A DNA stretch of 5,669 nt from Streptococcus oralis (lineage in GTDB: Bacteria > Bacillota > Bacilli > Lactobacillales > Streptococcaceae). Below, one piece after another: positions 1 through 5,669 of the stretch (position 1 is the stretch's first letter; every line of letters starts with the position of its first letter). The notes under the pieces were generated by a model. The model worked only from the letters and a program-made list of their open reading frames with translations, searched no databases and was not told where the DNA came from. The stretch is taken from contig CAJPKC010000089.1 of assembly GCA_905370255.1 (NCBI GenBank), forward strand, positions 1-5,669, written 5' to 3'. Made by a program: the position numbers and the translations under genes.

Positions 1-5403
<5,403 letters not shown>

Positions 5404-5418
5404 TTAGTCTTATAATTT

Positions 5419-5446
5419 ATTATATCATCTATTATGAAAAAAGCAA
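5419..5446 (-). promoter_or_regulatory. Promoter of the cas operon (extended -10)
   Basis: A perfect TATAAT at 5424-5419 on the minus strand, preceded by TGA at 5427-5425, makes an extended -10 element. The -35 is weak: TTGCTT at 5446-5441 with a 16-base spacer matches the consensus at only half the positions, which an extended -10 tolerates. Transcription would begin near 5412, giving a leader of about 35 bases before the cas9 ATG. No other promoter is apparent between the four genes, so this one probably serves them all. If the N-terminal segment came from another gene, this promoter may have come with it. Confidence 0.65.
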
Positions 5447-5467
5447 TTCAAAATACTAGAAATCTCC

Positions 5468-5480
5468 CAACACCGTGTTG
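5468..5480. promoter_or_regulatory. 13-base palindrome between divergent promoters (possible operator)
   Basis: CAACAC-C-GTGTTG, a perfect 6+1+6 inverted repeat. It overlaps the first three bases of the -35 hexamer of the rightward promoter and lies about 40 bases upstream of the leftward -10, a usual place for a dimeric regulator site. The one-base centre is too short for an RNA hairpin loop of full length, so a DNA binding site is likelier than a terminator. No regulator gene is visible in the window, and chance is possible for a site this short. Confidence 0.35.
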
Positions 5481-5506
5481 CGAATACCCATTATTTTTGA
5501 TATAAT
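5478..5506 (+). promoter_or_regulatory. Promoter of the rightward membrane-protein gene
   Basis: TTGCGA at 5478-5483, a 17-base spacer, and TATAAT at 5501-5506, with TGA at 5498-5500 making an extended -10. The nonamer TGATATAAT is identical to that of the divergent cas promoter. Four of six -35 positions agree with consensus. The leader to the ATG at 5546 would be about 30 bases. Confidence 0.7.
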
Positions 5507-5531
5507 ATAATTATCAATTCAACATTATTTT

Positions 5532-5538
5532 GAAAGGA
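5532..5538 (+). promoter_or_regulatory. Ribosome binding site of the rightward gene
   Basis: GAAAGGA on the plus strand, 7 bases before the ATG at 5546. It supports a real gene here even though only 41 codons are in the window. Confidence 0.7.
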
Positions 5539-5545
5539 TTCTAAT

Positions 5546-5669
5546 ATGAATTTCGAACGTAAACATTTCATCATTGGTGGAAGTATTATTGCAGTCATTG
5601 TACTTGGCGCATTAACATTTTTCATCTTAAATAAACCAAATAATGATTCAGCTAGTGAAACATCTGAGT
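5546..5669 (+). CDS. Unknown membrane-anchored protein, N-terminal part (cut by the right window edge)
   Basis: Forty-one codons of a gene that continues past the right edge. The product begins MNFERKHFIIGG, with basic residues (Arg5, Lys6, His7) before a hydrophobic stretch at about 8-28 (ending ALTFFIL), then a polar Asn/Asp/Ser-rich run (NKPNNDSASETSE). This is the pattern of a signal anchor or uncleaved signal peptide with an extracellular linker after it. There is no lipobox cysteine in the visible part, so it is not an obvious lipoprotein. I do not recognise the family, because the functional domain lies outside the window. It is divergent from the cas operon, has its own promoter and ribosome binding site, and need not be related to CRISPR function. 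Confidence 0.7.
   Translation, partial: MNFERKHFIIGGSIIAVIVLGALTFFILNKPNNDSASETSE

Noticed and set aside
5468..5480. An intrinsic terminator at the palindrome
   Set aside because: The loop would be a single base, the stem is only six pairs, there is no T-run directly after it on either strand, and it lies between divergent promoters where no terminator is needed.

Overview
The window is AT-rich and carries a type II-A CRISPR-Cas operon of the streptococcal kind. From memory, Cas9, Cas1, Cas2 and the start of Csn2 are closest to the CRISPR3-type locus of Streptococcus thermophilus and to S. pyogenes. A streptococcus, probably of the salivarius/thermophilus group or a relative that received this locus, is the best guess.

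Layout: nearly everything is read from the minus strand, in the order cas9 (5376-1387), cas1 (1387-518), cas2 (521-177), csn2 (187 to beyond the left edge). Each gene overlaps the next by 1, 4 and 11 bases, which indicates one transcript with coupled translation. A 169-base gap (5377-5545) holds two divergent promoters with identical extended -10 nonamers and a 13-base palindrome. To its right, on the plus strand, begins a small membrane-anchored protein of unknown function, cut by the window edge. There is no CRISPR array in the window; by family precedent it would lie beyond csn2, to the left.

The main point is that this is not a normal Cas9. From about residue 315 to the end it is a full-length, clean S. 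thermophilus CRISPR3-type Cas9: second half of REC1, RuvC-II, HNH, RuvC-III and PAM-interacting domain, with E704, D787/H788, N811, H931 and D934 in place. The first ~314 residues, which should hold RuvC-I with its catalytic Asp, the arginine-rich bridge helix, the first part of REC1 and REC2, are instead an unrelated, mostly helical sequence that I do not recognise. An in-frame stop at 5404-5406 leaves no room for a missing RuvC-I upstream. The usual tracrRNA gene next to the cas9 start is also not recognisable.

The simplest reading is a recombination or deletion that joined the 5' part of another gene, possibly with its promoter, in frame to the 3' three quarters of cas9, removing tracrRNA and the RuvC-I/bridge-helix/REC2 region. 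The adaptation genes and the remaining Cas9 frame are intact, so the locus is either a very recent lesion, an assembly chimera, or a repurposed Cas9 with at most HNH activity.
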